DNA from: Falsiroseomonas sp.
Lineage (GTDB): Bacteria > Pseudomonadota > Alphaproteobacteria > Acetobacterales > Acetobacteraceae
Assembly: GCF_030695085.1 (NCBI RefSeq)
Contig: NZ_JAUYTS010000228.1
Coordinates: 1-64,000, forward strand
DNA length: 64,000 nt
Direction: 5' to 3'
Shown here piece by piece: positions 43,436 to 52,900 of this stretch. The notes under the pieces are model-generated. The model saw nothing but the letters and a program-made list of their open reading frames with translations. It had not been told where the DNA came from and made no database searches. The position numbers were made by a program, and so were the translations under genes. Positions within the stretch are counted from its first letter, which is position 1. Every line of letters starts with the position of its first letter.

Positions 43436-44556
43436 GCGCTGCCCCCCAGCCGATGTTCCAGCAGGCGGATCAAGGCATCCGCCGCCAGCGCCAGCGCCAT
43501 GATCGGCAAGGCGCCGAGCAGCATCAGGTCGGTGGCGAATTGCGCCAGCCCCTCGAAGACCAGCGCGCCGAGACCGCCCGCCCCCACCAGCCCGCCAAGC
43601 GTCACCAGCCCGATCGCCTGCACCACCGCCACGCGCAGGCCACCGGCGAAGACCGGCAGCGCCAGCGGCAGCCGCACCTCCCGCGTGATACCGCCCTCCG
43701 TCATGCCCATGGCACGCGCGGCGGCCACTGCCGCGGGGTCGGCCGCCGTCAGCCCGCCGAGCACGGAGCGCCACAGCGGCAGCGCCAGGTAGCCCGCGGT
43801 GGCGAGCACGGCGGGCGCCGGGCCGATGGCGCCGAGGCCCAGGCTGCGCAGCGCCGGCAGCAGCGCCAGCAGCCCAGCCAGCAGCGGAATCAGCGCCGCG
43901 AACAGCGCGATGGCCGGCACCACCTGCACGGCACCAAGCGCAGCGCCCACCGGCCCGGCGGCGCCCGGCCGCCGGAAGCCGGCCCAGGCCAGCGGCACCG
44001 CCAACAGCAAGGCCAGCGCCAGCGCCGCCCCGGCGAGCGCCAGATGGCGCAGCAGGGCGGCGTGCACCACCGCCTCCCGCGCCCGGTATTCCACCACCAG
44101 CGACAACGCCTCGAAGGTTCCGGCCTGCCAGAGCAGCAAAAGGGTGAGCAGGGCGAACGCGGCCAGCACGGCCCGGCCCATCCCGGGCAGGGCCGCCGCG
44201 CGCGCCACCACCAGCGCGGCGCCCGCCACCAGCCCGAGCCAGAAGCCGCCACCGAGGCCGGCGCGCGCCGCCGGGGCCAGCCCTTCCAGGGACAGGGCGG
44301 CTGCCCAGCCCGTGGCGGTCAGCAGTAGCGCCACACCGGCCAGCGCGGCCGGCGCCCCGAGCCAGGCCGGCAGGCGCTGCGGCACCGCCAGCACCACTGC
44401 CACCAGCGCAGCCGGTGCAGCCCAGCTTATCGCGGCAAATCCGCTGGCCGCGACGCCTGGCAGCAGCCGGTTCGGCGCGACGCTCAGCCAGGGCAGCAGC
44501 AGCCCGGCCAGCACTACCAGCCCCAGCAGCGCGCGGCCTACCTCACCCGCGCGCAT
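43432..44556 (-). CDS. Opu-type ABC permease, large subunit
   Basis: This permease of about 374 residues is longer than its partner. It has an N-terminal hydrophobic block of around five helices (ALLGLVVLAGLLLPWLSV, then VLAVPQRLPAWLGAPAALAGVALLL and more), then the classic permease half with VQVVPAIALFAALIPLLAGLLALLP, ADPAAVAAARAMGMTEGGITREVRLPLALPVFAGGLR, and ITLGGLVGAGGLGALVFEGL-like text. The extra N-terminal helices recall OsmY/YehY-type betaine permeases. ATG 44556 (MRAGEVGRALL) follows the binding-protein stop by 10 bp. Confidence 0.85.
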   Translation of the reverse strand: MRAGEVGRALLGLVVLAGLLLPWLSVAPNRLLPGVAASGFAAISWAAPAALVAVVLAVPQRLPAWLGAPAALAGVALLLTATGWAAALSLEGLAPAARAGLGGGFWLGLVAGAALVVARAAALPGMGRAVLAAFALLTLLLLWQAGTFEALSLVVEYRAREAVVHAALLRHLALAGAALALALLLAVPLAWAGFRRPGAAGPVGAALGAVQVVPAIALFAALIPLLAGLLALLPALRSLGLGAIGPAPAVLATAGYLALPLWRSVLGGLTAADPAAVAAARAMGMTEGGITREVRLPLALPVFAGGLRVAVVQAIGLVTLGGLVGAGGLGALVFEGLAQFATDLMLLGALPIMALALAADALIRLLEHRLGGSA

Positions 44557-44566
44557 CGGCCGCGCG

Positions 44567-45484
44567 TCAGCCCAGCGTGGCGAAATGCGCCCGCGCCACC
44601 GCAGCGGCCGCCTGGCCTTCCACGGCCACACGGGCGTTCAGTTGCTGAAGTGTCTCCAGCGTCAGCGATGCGAAGACCGGGGCGAGCGCGGCACGGATGC
44701 CCGGATGCGCCTCCAGCACCGCCTGGCGGACCACCGGCGCCGGCTCATAGACGATCTGCGCGCCCTTGTTGTCCTGCATCACCACCAGGCTGAGCGCGGA
44801 GATGGCGCCATCGGTGCCATAGACCATGGCGGCATTCACCCCCGAGATGCCCTGCGCCGCGGCACGCATGGTCACCGCCGTATCGCCGCCCGGCAGCACC
44901 ACGATGCGGTCGCGCGGGAAGCTGAAACCATAGGTCCGCTCGAAGCTGCCGAGCGCCGCCGGGCTCTCGACGAATTCGGCGGAGGCGGCGAGGCGGAGCT
45001 TGCCGGCCTCCGCCGCGCGGCCGAAATCCTCCATGGTCGAAAGGTTCTCGGCACGCGCCACATCGCCGCGCAGGGCGATGGCCCAGGTATTGTTGGCCGG
45101 CGCGCGGGCCAGCCAGACCAGACGGTTCGCTTCCAGGTCCAGCCGCGCCACCGTCTCATGCGCCGTATCGCCGCTGCGCCAGGCCGGGGCTTCCGGCTGC
45201 TGGAAGAAGAAGGCGCCGTTGCCGGTGTATTCGGGATAGAGGTCGATCTCGCCCGCCACCAGCGCGGTGCGGACGATGCGCGTCGGGCCGAGCGACAGCC
45301 GCGCCTCCGTCGGGATGTTGGCGCGTTCCAGCGCCACCAGGATCAGGTTGCCAAGCAGCGCGCCCTCCGTGTCGATCTTGGAGGACACCACCACCGGCCG
45401 CGTGGCCTGGGCGCGCACCAGGGACGGGGCCGCAAGGGCCAACGGGAGCGCGGCGAGGAGCCGCCGCCGGATGATGCCTGCCAT
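44567..45484 (-). CDS. Opu/OsmF-type glycine betaine-like binding protein
   Basis: The 305-residue precursor has the signal peptide MAGIIRRRLLAALPLALAAPSLVRAQ. The mature part has RPVVVSSKIDTEGALLGNLILVALERANI, TRIVRTALVAGEIDLYPEYTGNGAFFFQ, NNTWAIALRGDVARAENLSTMEDFGRAAE, and GTDGAISALSLVVMQDNKGAQIVYEPAPVVR. These are typical of OsmF/OpuBC receptors. ATG 45484 is the signal start, and the longer open frame upstream is not conserved. It leads the four-gene importer operon (receptor, permease, ATPase, permease). Confidence 0.92.
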   Translation of the reverse strand: MAGIIRRRLLAALPLALAAPSLVRAQATRPVVVSSKIDTEGALLGNLILVALERANIPTEARLSLGPTRIVRTALVAGEIDLYPEYTGNGAFFFQQPEAPAWRSGDTAHETVARLDLEANRLVWLARAPANNTWAIALRGDVARAENLSTMEDFGRAAEAGKLRLAASAEFVESPAALGSFERTYGFSFPRDRIVVLPGGDTAVTMRAAAQGISGVNAAMVYGTDGAISALSLVVMQDNKGAQIVYEPAPVVRQAVLEAHPGIRAALAPVFASLTLETLQQLNARVAVEGQAAAAVARAHFATLG

Positions 45485-45573
45485 GATTCCAGTCCTGTCC
45501 CGTTTCGGTGCCAAGGGGGAGTTGCCAGCAGCACAGCGTGCCACGCGACAGCCGGTTCCGTCCCGCTCGGATG

Positions 45574-45615
45574 CAGGTGGCCGACCCGACCGAGATGGGG
45601 TCGCCCGGCCACCTG
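45574..45615. terminator. 10-bp inverted repeat after the peptide-binding gene
   Basis: CAGGTGGCCG (45574-45583) pairs perfectly with CGGCCACCTG (45606-45615). A second short pairing, ACCC with GGGT, lies inside. It is 12 bp past the stop of the leftward family 5 binding-protein gene and before the Opu receptor gene, so it fits a terminator that separates two transport operons. There is no T-tract. Confidence 0.6.
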
Positions 45616-45626
45616 ACCAGTCGAAA

Positions 45627-47150
45627 TCAACCCAGCGCCGCATCCTCCAGCGTGATGCCCGAGAAGAAGTTCAGCGCGCCCGGCATGGCCTTGAAGCCGG
45701 TGATCTCCTTCTTCATGGCATAGCCCTGGCTGCGCCAGGCGAGGCCGACCAGCGGCACTTCCTCCAGCGCCACGCGCTGCGCCTCCAGGTAGATCTCGCG
45801 CCGCTTCGCGGTGTCGAACTCCGCCCGACCGGCCCGCATCAACTCCTCCAGCTTCGGAATGCGCAGCCCGGCGCTGCGGACGTAGGAGGGGGAGAGCGAG
45901 CCGTCGATCAGGTTGTTCAGCCCGTCCGCATCGTTGCTGTCGGTCGCCGTGCCCATCACCGCGATGTCGAACTGGCCGCGATTGCCCAGGTTCACGCGCG
46001 TCGCCCAATCCGGCAGGCGCAGCTCCGCCTGAATGCCGACGGCGGCCAGGTGCTGCTGCACCACCTCCGCCGTGTCCTTGTGCATGCCGTATTGCGCGGT
46101 GGACAGCAGGCTGGTGCTGAAACCGTTGGGCAGCCCGGCCTCCCGCAGCAGGGCCTTGGACTTGTCCGGGTCATAGGCCTGGCCCTTGGACAGCGCCTCG
46201 TCGAAGAAATCGCTGCCCGGGGCGATCGGCAGGCCCTCCAGCGGGCTGCCGCGGCCGAAGAAGGCGACCTTCACGATGTCGTCGCGCCTGATGGCGTGGG
46301 CGATGGCCCGCCTGACCCGCGCATCGCCCAGATGCGGGCGAGATGCGTTGAAATTCAGATACATGAAGGGGCCATTCGTGGCGTCCAGCCGCAGCCGTTC
46401 ATCCACCTCGATCGCTGCCATCGCCTGCCAGGGCACGTATTCGATGAGGTCCACGTCGCCTGCACGAATGGCGGAGACGCGCAGATTTTCATCCGCATAG
46501 GCAATCAGCCGGATGCCGGCCAGCTTCGGCTGGCCCGGCTTGTAGTAGCGGTCGAAGGCCACGAGATCGATCGAGGTGCCACGCTCCTGTGCCCGGATGG
46601 TGAAGGGCCCGGCGCCGACCGGCAGCACGCCCGCGCCGGTTGGGCTGCGTGGGCTGACGATCATCATGTGGTAGGACGCCATCCAGTTGGGCAGGGTGGC
46701 GATGGGCGCCTTGGTGACGATGCGCACCGTCCGCGCATCCGGCGTCTCGATGCTCGCGACCTGCTGCATCTCCGCCCGGTAATGGGCGGTGGAGCGTTCG
46801 GCGGCGATCTGCTCGATGTTCCATTTCACATCGGCAGCGGTGATCTTCTCGCCATTGTGGAACAGCGCGTTGTCGCGCAGCGTGAAGCTCCAGGTGGTCG
46901 GGTTCTCGTTGCGCCAGGATTCCGCGATCTCACCGCGCAGCGCGCCATCCGGGGCGTAGGACAGCAGCCCGCGATGGATCAGCAGCTTCACCGTGGCGGC
47001 GGCGGTCCCGGTATTGGCCCAGGGCTGCAGGCTGGGCGGGAAGGAGGACAGGCCGAAGCGCAGTGTGCCGCCCTGCGCGCGGGCGGCGCCGCCCGGCAGG
47101 AAGGGCAGGGCGGCAGTGGCGGCGATCAGGCCGCGGCGGGTGATGCGCAT
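45627..47150 (-). CDS. Family 5 (Dpp/Opp) substrate-binding protein A
   Basis: The 507-residue periplasmic receptor has a signal MRITRRGLIAATAALPFLPGGAARAQ and the family 5 pattern. Marks are GLLSYAPDGALRGEIAESWRNENPTTWSFTLRDNALFHNGEKITAADVKWNIE, then NGPFMYLNFNASRPHLGDARVRRAIAHAIRRDDIV, and a C-terminal RREIYLEAQRVALEEVPLVGLAW. It is the last gene of the eight-gene leftward operon, 23 bp after HyuB, while the matching permeases lie at the other end, next to receptor B. Peptides, hydantoins or pyroglutamyl compounds are plausible ligands from context. Confidence 0.92.
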   Translation of the reverse strand: MRITRRGLIAATAALPFLPGGAARAQGGTLRFGLSSFPPSLQPWANTGTAAATVKLLIHRGLLSYAPDGALRGEIAESWRNENPTTWSFTLRDNALFHNGEKITAADVKWNIEQIAAERSTAHYRAEMQQVASIETPDARTVRIVTKAPIATLPNWMASYHMMIVSPRSPTGAGVLPVGAGPFTIRAQERGTSIDLVAFDRYYKPGQPKLAGIRLIAYADENLRVSAIRAGDVDLIEYVPWQAMAAIEVDERLRLDATNGPFMYLNFNASRPHLGDARVRRAIAHAIRRDDIVKVAFFGRGSPLEGLPIAPGSDFFDEALSKGQAYDPDKSKALLREAGLPNGFSTSLLSTAQYGMHKDTAEVVQQHLAAVGIQAELRLPDWATRVNLGNRGQFDIAVMGTATDSNDADGLNNLIDGSLSPSYVRSAGLRIPKLEELMRAGRAEFDTAKRREIYLEAQRVALEEVPLVGLAWRSQGYAMKKEITGFKAMPGALNFFSGITLEDAALG

Positions 47151-47173
47151 GGTGAAGTCTCCCTTTGTTGTTG

Positions 47174-48805
47174 TCAGTCTGCTCCATAGATCGTCTGCGC
47201 CGCCTCGGGCGTGATGCTGCCCTCGGCCAGGTCGCGTTGCAGAGCGGCGCGGTCACGTTCCCCGGGCGGGCCATAGCCGCCGCCGCCGGGGGTGATGATC
47301 TCCACCCAGTCGCCCGCCTGCAACAGGCCATTTCCCAGCACGAAAGGCGCAATGCCCGGGCCATAGACGAAGCGGCCGCGCCCGCCCGGCTGCCCGCCCT
47401 GCAAGCCCCAGGGGGCGGAGGCGAAGCGGGACCCATCCATCCGCAGGCGGCATTCGGCTTCCGCCCGGTAGACCCGGCGCAGCCCCATGCCGCCGCGCTG
47501 CCGCCCGGCGCCGCCGGAGCCTTCCACCAGCTCGTAGCGCATCAGCGTCAGCGGGTATTCGATCTCCAGCGCCTCGACCGGCAGGTTGGAGGTATTGGTC
47601 GTGTGCACATGCACGCCATCCAGCCCGTCCTTGGTGGCGCGGGCGCCGAAGCCGCCGCCGATGGTCTCGAGATAGACCCAGGGCTCCCCCGTGATCGGCT
47701 GCCGCCCGACGAAGGAGGCGACGAAGCAGGCGCCATTATGCGCCGCCGTCACCCGCCCCGGCACCGCCTGCGCCAATGCGCCATGGATGAGGTCCACCAC
47801 GCGCTGGCAGGTGGATAGCCGCGCATTCACCGCAGCCGGCAGCACGCAGTTCAGCACGCTACCCTCCCGCGCCGTGACGCGCAGCGGCCGCGCCAGCCCG
47901 GCATTGGGCAGCAGCGTCGGGTCCACCACCGTCTTCACCGCGTAGTAGACGGTGGCGAGCAGCGCGGTGAAGGTCATGTTGATGCCGGCGCGCACCTGGT
48001 CCGGCCCATCGAAATCCAGCGACATGGTGTCGCCCGCGATGGTCAGGGTCAGGGTCAGCGGCAATTCGCCGTCGATCTCCGGGCTGTCATGGACATCCGC
48101 GAAGGTCCAGGTTCCATCGGGGATGGCCGCGATGCCGGCGCGCATCTTGCGCTCGGCGTAGTCCTGCAGGGCCTCGCCCGCCGCCAGCACAGTCTCCGTG
48201 CCGTATTTCGCACAGAGCGCCTGCATGCGGGAGACGCCGAGGCGGTTGGCCGCCATCTGCGCGCGCAGGTCGGACAGACGCTCCCGCGGCACCTGGCAGT
48301 TCAGCAGGATCAGCTCCTGCACATCATTCTGCAATTCGCCGGCGCGATAGAGCCGGATCGGTGGGATGCGCAGGCCTTCCTGGAAGATATGCGCATGGCC
48401 GCGATCGGCGAAATCCGAGTGGTGCGCCAGGTTCACGGCCCAGGAGACGATGCGGCCGTCGACGAAGATCGGCTCCGCCAGCACGATATCGGGCAAATGG
48501 GTGCCGCCGCCCTCATAGGCGTCATTGCCGACAAAGACATCGCCTGGCTGCATCTTCGCCATCGGATGACGCTTGAGGATATGCGCGATGATGCCGATGA
48601 AGCTGCCGAGGTGGATCGGGATGTGTTCCGCCTGGCACAGCGTATTGCCGGCGATGTCGAACAGCGCCGTGGAACAGTCCCGCCTTTCCTTGATGTTGGT
48701 GGAGTAGGAGGCGCGGACCAGCGCTTCCCCCATCTCCTCGACGATGGAGGACAAGGCGGAGCCGATGACCTCGACCGTGATCGGGTCCGGGCGCATGTTG
48801 CTCAT
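47174..48805 (-). CDS. hyuB: HyuB-type hydantoinase/oxoprolinase subunit 1
   Basis: The 543-residue HyuB subunit has DPITVEVIGSALSSIVEEMGEALVRASYSTNIKERRDCSTALFD, IPIHLGSFIGI, GDVFVGNDAYEGGGTHLPDIVLAEPIF, AVNLAHHSDFADRG, HIFQEGLRIPPIRLYRAG, and a C-terminal SGGAGRQRGGMGLRRVYR with GGGGYGPPGERD. With HyuA it forms ATP-dependent enzymes that open 5-oxoproline or hydantoin rings, or carboxylate ketones in some branches. It overlaps HyuA by 4 bp (ATGA). The substrate is unknown. Confidence 0.93.
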   Translation of the reverse strand: MSNMRPDPITVEVIGSALSSIVEEMGEALVRASYSTNIKERRDCSTALFDIAGNTLCQAEHIPIHLGSFIGIIAHILKRHPMAKMQPGDVFVGNDAYEGGGTHLPDIVLAEPIFVDGRIVSWAVNLAHHSDFADRGHAHIFQEGLRIPPIRLYRAGELQNDVQELILLNCQVPRERLSDLRAQMAANRLGVSRMQALCAKYGTETVLAAGEALQDYAERKMRAGIAAIPDGTWTFADVHDSPEIDGELPLTLTLTIAGDTMSLDFDGPDQVRAGINMTFTALLATVYYAVKTVVDPTLLPNAGLARPLRVTAREGSVLNCVLPAAVNARLSTCQRVVDLIHGALAQAVPGRVTAAHNGACFVASFVGRQPITGEPWVYLETIGGGFGARATKDGLDGVHVHTTNTSNLPVEALEIEYPLTLMRYELVEGSGGAGRQRGGMGLRRVYRAEAECRLRMDGSRFASAPWGLQGGQPGGRGRFVYGPGIAPFVLGNGLLQAGDWVEIITPGGGGYGPPGERDRAALQRDLAEGSITPEAAQTIYGAD

Positions 48806-50967
48806 GCCGCCGCCTCCAGGATCAGGTTCTCGTACTCATCCACGCGGGCGTCCTGGCCCGGCAGGATGACGGTGGTGGCGTCCATCTGCTCGACGATGGC
48901 AGGGCCGGCGATGCGGTCGCCAGGTGCCAGGCGATCCCGCGCATAGACCGGCACGACGACGATGCCCTGCGCTTCCGGCAGCCAGATTTCCCGAGTCGCC
49001 TCCAGCGCCGCTTGTGGGTCGGGACCCTGCAGCGGGCGCGGCCGCAGCTCCGCCTTGCGGACCACACCGGTGGCTTCCAGCCGGAAGGTGACGAGCTGCA
49101 CCGCCTCCCCTTCCGCGATGAAGCCATACATCTGGCGATGCGCCGCGGCGAAGCCCTCGGCCAGATGCGCCAGCGTGGCGGCGGTGAAGGGCCCGTCGGG
49201 CAGGGCCACCGGCAGTTCGTAGTTCTGGCCGGCATAGCGCATATCCACGCTGCGGCGGATCATGCGTTTGTCGGCGGCGATGTGTTCCTGCTCGAACCAG
49301 CGTTCCGCCGTAGCGGTCAGCGTGGCGAAGGCGGCCTCCATCGGCGCCACCGCGTCTTCGTCCAGCGCGGTCAGCCGCGTGGCGGAGAAATCCGCGCGCA
49401 GATCGGTCAGCAGCAGCCCCATGGCGCAGAGGATGCCGGGATTGCGCGGCACCAGCACGCGGCGGATATCCAGCTCCTTCGCCAGGCGCGACGCATGCAG
49501 CGGCCCAGCGCCGCCGAAGGCCATCAACGTATAGTCGCGCGGATCATGCCCGCGCTGCACGCTGATCACCCGGATCGCCTTGGCCATGTTCGCGGTGACG
49601 ACGGACAAAATGCCCTGCGCCGTCTCCATCACCCCCATGCCGAGCTGCGCCGCCAGCCGTTCCACGGCCGCCAGGGACAGGTCGCGGCGGATCGGCATGC
49701 GGCCGCCCAGCAGATGCGTCGGGTGCAGCGTGCCGAGCACGACATTCGCATCCGTCACCGCCGCTTCCGGGTTGCCGCGGTCGTAGCAGACCGGCCCCGG
49801 ATCGGCGCCGCAGCTGCGCGGCCCGACCTTCAGCAGCCCGCCGGAATCGACGAAGGCGATGGAACCGCCGCCGGCGCCCACCGTGTGGATATCCAGCATC
49901 GGCGCCTTGATCGGGTAGCCATGCACGATGGCCTCCCCCGTCATCCGCGCCGCCCCACCCTGCAGCAGCGCCACATCCGTGCTGGTGCCGCCCATGTCGA
50001 AGGTGATGAGGTCCGGGAAGCCGGAAAGCCGGCCGATGGCCTGGGCACCGACCACGCCGGTGGAGGGGCCGGACAGCACCATCCGCACCGGCATCTCCGC
50101 CGCCGCCTCGAAGCCTATGACGCCGCCATTGGACTGCGTCAGATGCGGTGTCGCGGTGACACCCAGCTCGGCCAGGCGTTCCGCCAGGCGCTTGATGTAG
50201 CCGCGCATCACCGGGCCGAGGTAGCTGTTCACCACGGCGGTGGACAGCCGCTCGAACTCCCGGAATTCCGGCGCGATCTCGTGGCTGGTGGTGAGGAAGA
50301 TTCCCGGAATTTCTTCCGCGATGATGCGCTTCGCCGTTGCCTCATGCGCCGGATGCACGAAGCTGTAGAGGAAGCAGATGGCGATGGCCTGCACGCCGGC
50401 TGCCTTCAGCGCGCGAGCGGCGTCGCGTACCGCCTGTTCATCCAGCGCCGTCTCCACGCTGCCGTCATGGCGGATGCGTTCCGGCACCTGGAGGCGCAAT
50501 TCCCGCGCCACCAGCACCGGCGGCTTGTCCACCTGTAGATCGTATAGATCCGGGCGCTTCTGGCGCCCGATCTCCAGCAGGTCGCGAAAGCCATCGGTGG
50601 TGACCAGCCCGGTGCGGACGCCGCGATGCTGGATCAGCGCGTTGGTGGCCACCGTGGTGCCATGGCCGAAATAGGCGATGTCGGCGGGCGCCTGGCCGAT
50701 TTCCGCCATGCCCTCCGCCACGCCGCCGGCAATGCCGCGAGAGGGATCATCCGGGGTGGAGGACACCTTCCAGACCGCGATGCGGCCGGTGTCTTCCTCG
50801 AACAGGCAGACATCCGTGAAGGTGCCACCCGAATCCACGCCGACGCGCCAGCCCAATGTCGCGGTCCCCGTTCCAGCCTGTGCCGCAGTCTCGCGCCGAA
50901 CTTCGTTCCTGTGCAATCCCGGCGCGGCTATTCCGCGAAGTGGCAGGCGGCCTGCTGCTTCGGCCAA
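48802..50967 (-). CDS. hyuA: HyuA-type hydantoinase/oxoprolinase subunit 1
   Basis: The 721-residue subunit holds the ASKHA-type ATP-binding motifs. These are GWRVGVDSGGTFTDVCLFEEDTG at the N-terminus, YFGHGTTVATNALIQHRGVRTGLVTT, TQSNGGVIGFEAA, LITFDMGGTSTDVALLQGG, HTVGAGGGSIAFVDSGGLLKVGPRSCGADPGPVCY and YTLMAFGGAGPLHASRLAKEL. The frame opens at ATG 50967, inside the end of the ATPase gene. The conserved domain starts only near 50850, where a TTG at 50856 is an alternative start, so the first 37 residues are doubtful. It pairs with the overlapping HyuB gene. Confidence 0.9.
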   Translation of the reverse strand: MAEAAGRLPLRGIAAPGLHRNEVRRETAAQAGTGTATLGWRVGVDSGGTFTDVCLFEEDTGRIAVWKVSSTPDDPSRGIAGGVAEGMAEIGQAPADIAYFGHGTTVATNALIQHRGVRTGLVTTDGFRDLLEIGRQKRPDLYDLQVDKPPVLVARELRLQVPERIRHDGSVETALDEQAVRDAARALKAAGVQAIAICFLYSFVHPAHEATAKRIIAEEIPGIFLTTSHEIAPEFREFERLSTAVVNSYLGPVMRGYIKRLAERLAELGVTATPHLTQSNGGVIGFEAAAEMPVRMVLSGPSTGVVGAQAIGRLSGFPDLITFDMGGTSTDVALLQGGAARMTGEAIVHGYPIKAPMLDIHTVGAGGGSIAFVDSGGLLKVGPRSCGADPGPVCYDRGNPEAAVTDANVVLGTLHPTHLLGGRMPIRRDLSLAAVERLAAQLGMGVMETAQGILSVVTANMAKAIRVISVQRGHDPRDYTLMAFGGAGPLHASRLAKELDIRRVLVPRNPGILCAMGLLLTDLRADFSATRLTALDEDAVAPMEAAFATLTATAERWFEQEHIAADKRMIRRSVDMRYAGQNYELPVALPDGPFTAATLAHLAEGFAAAHRQMYGFIAEGEAVQLVTFRLEATGVVRKAELRPRPLQGPDPQAALEATREIWLPEAQGIVVVPVYARDRLAPGDRIAGPAIVEQMDATTVILPGQDARVDEYENLILEAAA

Positions 50968-51893
50968 TCCGCCCGCAGCGCCGGGTCCTGCTCCGCACAG
51001 AGCGGCTGCGCCTTCGGGCAGCGCGTGCGGAAGCGGCAGCCGGAGGGCAGGTTGGTGGGGCTCGGCGGCTCACCTTCCAAGGAAAAGGTATCCGTCACGC
51101 GCGCGCCGCCGATCTTCGGAATCGCGGCCAGCAGCGATTGCGTATAGGGGTGCCGCGGCGTGGCGAAGACCTGCGCCGTCTCGCCGATTTCCACGATGCG
51201 CCCGAGATACATCACCGCCACCCGGTCGCAGATCAGCCGCACCACGGACAGGTCGTGGGAGACAAACAGGTAGGTCAGCCCGAACTGCTGCTGCAAGGAC
51301 AGGAACAGCTTCAGGATCGTGGCCTGCACGGAGACATCGAGGCCCGATGTCGGCTCATCCAGGATCACGACCGATGGCTTCAGCGTGAGAATACGCGCCA
51401 GCCCGACGCGGCGCTGCTGCCCGCCACTGATCTCATGCGGATAGAGATCGAGATGCGTCTCCGGCAGCCCCACCGCCGCCAGGATCTCCCGCACCCGTGC
51501 CTCGCGCTCCGCCTCGCCGAGTTCGGTATGCACGATCAGCGGTTCGTGCAGCGAGGCACGGATGGTCCAGCGCGGGTCCAGCGAGGCGCCGGGGTCCTGG
51601 TAGCAGTATTGCAGATGCTGCCGGAATTTGCGGCTCTGATGCGGCTTGAGCGGCGCGATGTCCTGGTCCTGGAACAGGATGCGGCCCTGGGTCGCGGTGT
51701 GGATGCCCATCAGCGTCTTGCCGAGGGTAGATTTGCCGCAGCCGGATTCGCCGACGATGCCGAGGATCTCACCCGGCTGCACAGCGAAGGACACATCATC
51801 CAGCGCCCGCAGCCAGCCGACGCGGCGCTTCCACAAATTCCGCACGGGGAAGTATTTGCGGAGGTTCTCGACCTCAAGGATGGGCGCGCTCAC
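50928..51893 (-). CDS. dppF: Dipeptide/oligopeptide ABC ATPase (DppF/OppF type)
   Basis: The 321-residue ATPase has Walker A GESGCGKST, Q-loop YCYQDPGASLDPRWTIRASLHEPL, signature ISGGQQRRVGLARIL, Walker B VVILDEPTSGLDVS, and switch FVSHDLSVV. It ends in the oligopeptide transporter tail RHPYTQSLLAAIP and GCRFRTRCPKAQPLC. It is coupled to the DppD-type gene by ATGA and overlaps HyuA slightly, so transport and ring-opening genes share one transcript. Confidence 0.94.
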   Translation of the reverse strand: MSAPILEVENLRKYFPVRNLWKRRVGWLRALDDVSFAVQPGEILGIVGESGCGKSTLGKTLMGIHTATQGRILFQDQDIAPLKPHQSRKFRQHLQYCYQDPGASLDPRWTIRASLHEPLIVHTELGEAEREARVREILAAVGLPETHLDLYPHEISGGQQRRVGLARILTLKPSVVILDEPTSGLDVSVQATILKLFLSLQQQFGLTYLFVSHDLSVVRLICDRVAVMYLGRIVEIGETAQVFATPRHPYTQSLLAAIPKIGGARVTDTFSLEGEPPSPTNLPSGCRFRTRCPKAQPLCAEQDPALRADWPKQQAACHFAE

Positions 51894-52900
51894 GCCGCGA
51901 ACTCCGTCAGCCGGTGGTGGCAGCGCACGCTATGGCCGGGGCCGGCCAGCTCGGCCGGCGGGCGCTGCTGGCAGATCTCGGTGGCGCGTTCGCAGCGTGG
52001 GTTGAAACGGCAGCCCGGTGGCGGGTCGATCAGGCGCGGGATTTCGCCGGGAATGCCGCGCAGCCCGGTCTCGGCGCTGGGCAGGCTGTCCAGCAGCTTG
52101 CGGGTGTAGGGGTGGCTCGGGCGGTTGAAGAATTCCGCGACCGGCGCTTCCTCCACCTCCTGCCCCGCATACATCACGGTGATCCGGTCGCAGATTTCAT
52201 ACGCCGCGCCGAGGTCATGCGTGGTGAACAGAACGGCGACGTTACGGTCCCGCGCCAGACCCTTCAGCAGCTTCAGGATCTGCGCCTGCACCGTCACGTC
52301 CAGCGCGGTGGTCGGTTCATCCGCGATCACCAGCTTCGGCTCCGGCAGCAGCGCCATGGCGATCATCAGCCGCTGGCGCTGGCCGCCGGAGACCTCATGC
52401 GGGTATTTGCGCAGCAGCGCCTCCGGGTTCGGCAATTGCACCAGGCGCAGCCATTCCACCACGCGGGCCAGGTCCGCCTCCCGCCGCGCGCGGGCATTGC
52501 CCCTGAAGGACGGGTCGCGCAGCAGCGGCGATTTCCAGTGCATCAGATCGGCGATCTGGGTGCCGATGGTGAAGACCGGATTGAAGGCGGTGGAGGGGTC
52601 CTGCGGAATATAGGCGATCTCCCGCCCCCGCACCTCCCGCGCCAGCGCCGCTTCCGGCACGGTCAGCAGGTCCCGCCCACCGAATAGCACCTGGCCGCCC
52701 TGGATGCGCGCCGAGTTCGGCGGCAGGATGCCGAGGATGGCGCGCGCCAGCGTCGTCTTGCCGCAACCGGATTCACCGACCAACCCGCGGATTTCGCCCG
52801 GCCGGATCGAACAGCTCACCCCATCCAGCACCTTCGCCAGCCCGGCATCGGAGGCGAAGGCGACGCGCAGGTCGCGCACCGCGATCAGGTCACTTTCCAC
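51890..52900 (-). CDS. dppD: Dipeptide/oligopeptide ABC ATPase (DppD/OppD type)
   Basis: The roughly 336-residue ATPase starts VESDLIAVRDLRVAFASDAG. It has Walker A GESGCGKTT, Q-loop IPQDPSTAFNPVFTIGTQIADLMHW, signature VSGGQRQRLMIAMAL, Walker B LVIADEPTTALDVT, switch FTTHDLGAAYEI, and the tail SHPYTRKLLDSLP with GCRFNPRCERATEIC. The GTG at 52900 overlaps the DppC stop by 11 bp and is preferred over an upstream ATG at 52945 that lies further inside DppC. Confidence 0.92.
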   Translation of the reverse strand: MESDLIAVRDLRVAFASDAGLAKVLDGVSCSIRPGEIRGLVGESGCGKTTLARAILGILPPNSARIQGGQVLFGGRDLLTVPEAALAREVRGREIAYIPQDPSTAFNPVFTIGTQIADLMHWKSPLLRDPSFRGNARARREADLARVVEWLRLVQLPNPEALLRKYPHEVSGGQRQRLMIAMALLPEPKLVIADEPTTALDVTVQAQILKLLKGLARDRNVAVLFTTHDLGAAYEICDRITVMYAGQEVEEAPVAEFFNRPSHPYTRKLLDSLPSAETGLRGIPGEIPRLIDPPPGCRFNPRCERATEICQQRPPAELAGPGHSVRCHHRLTEFAA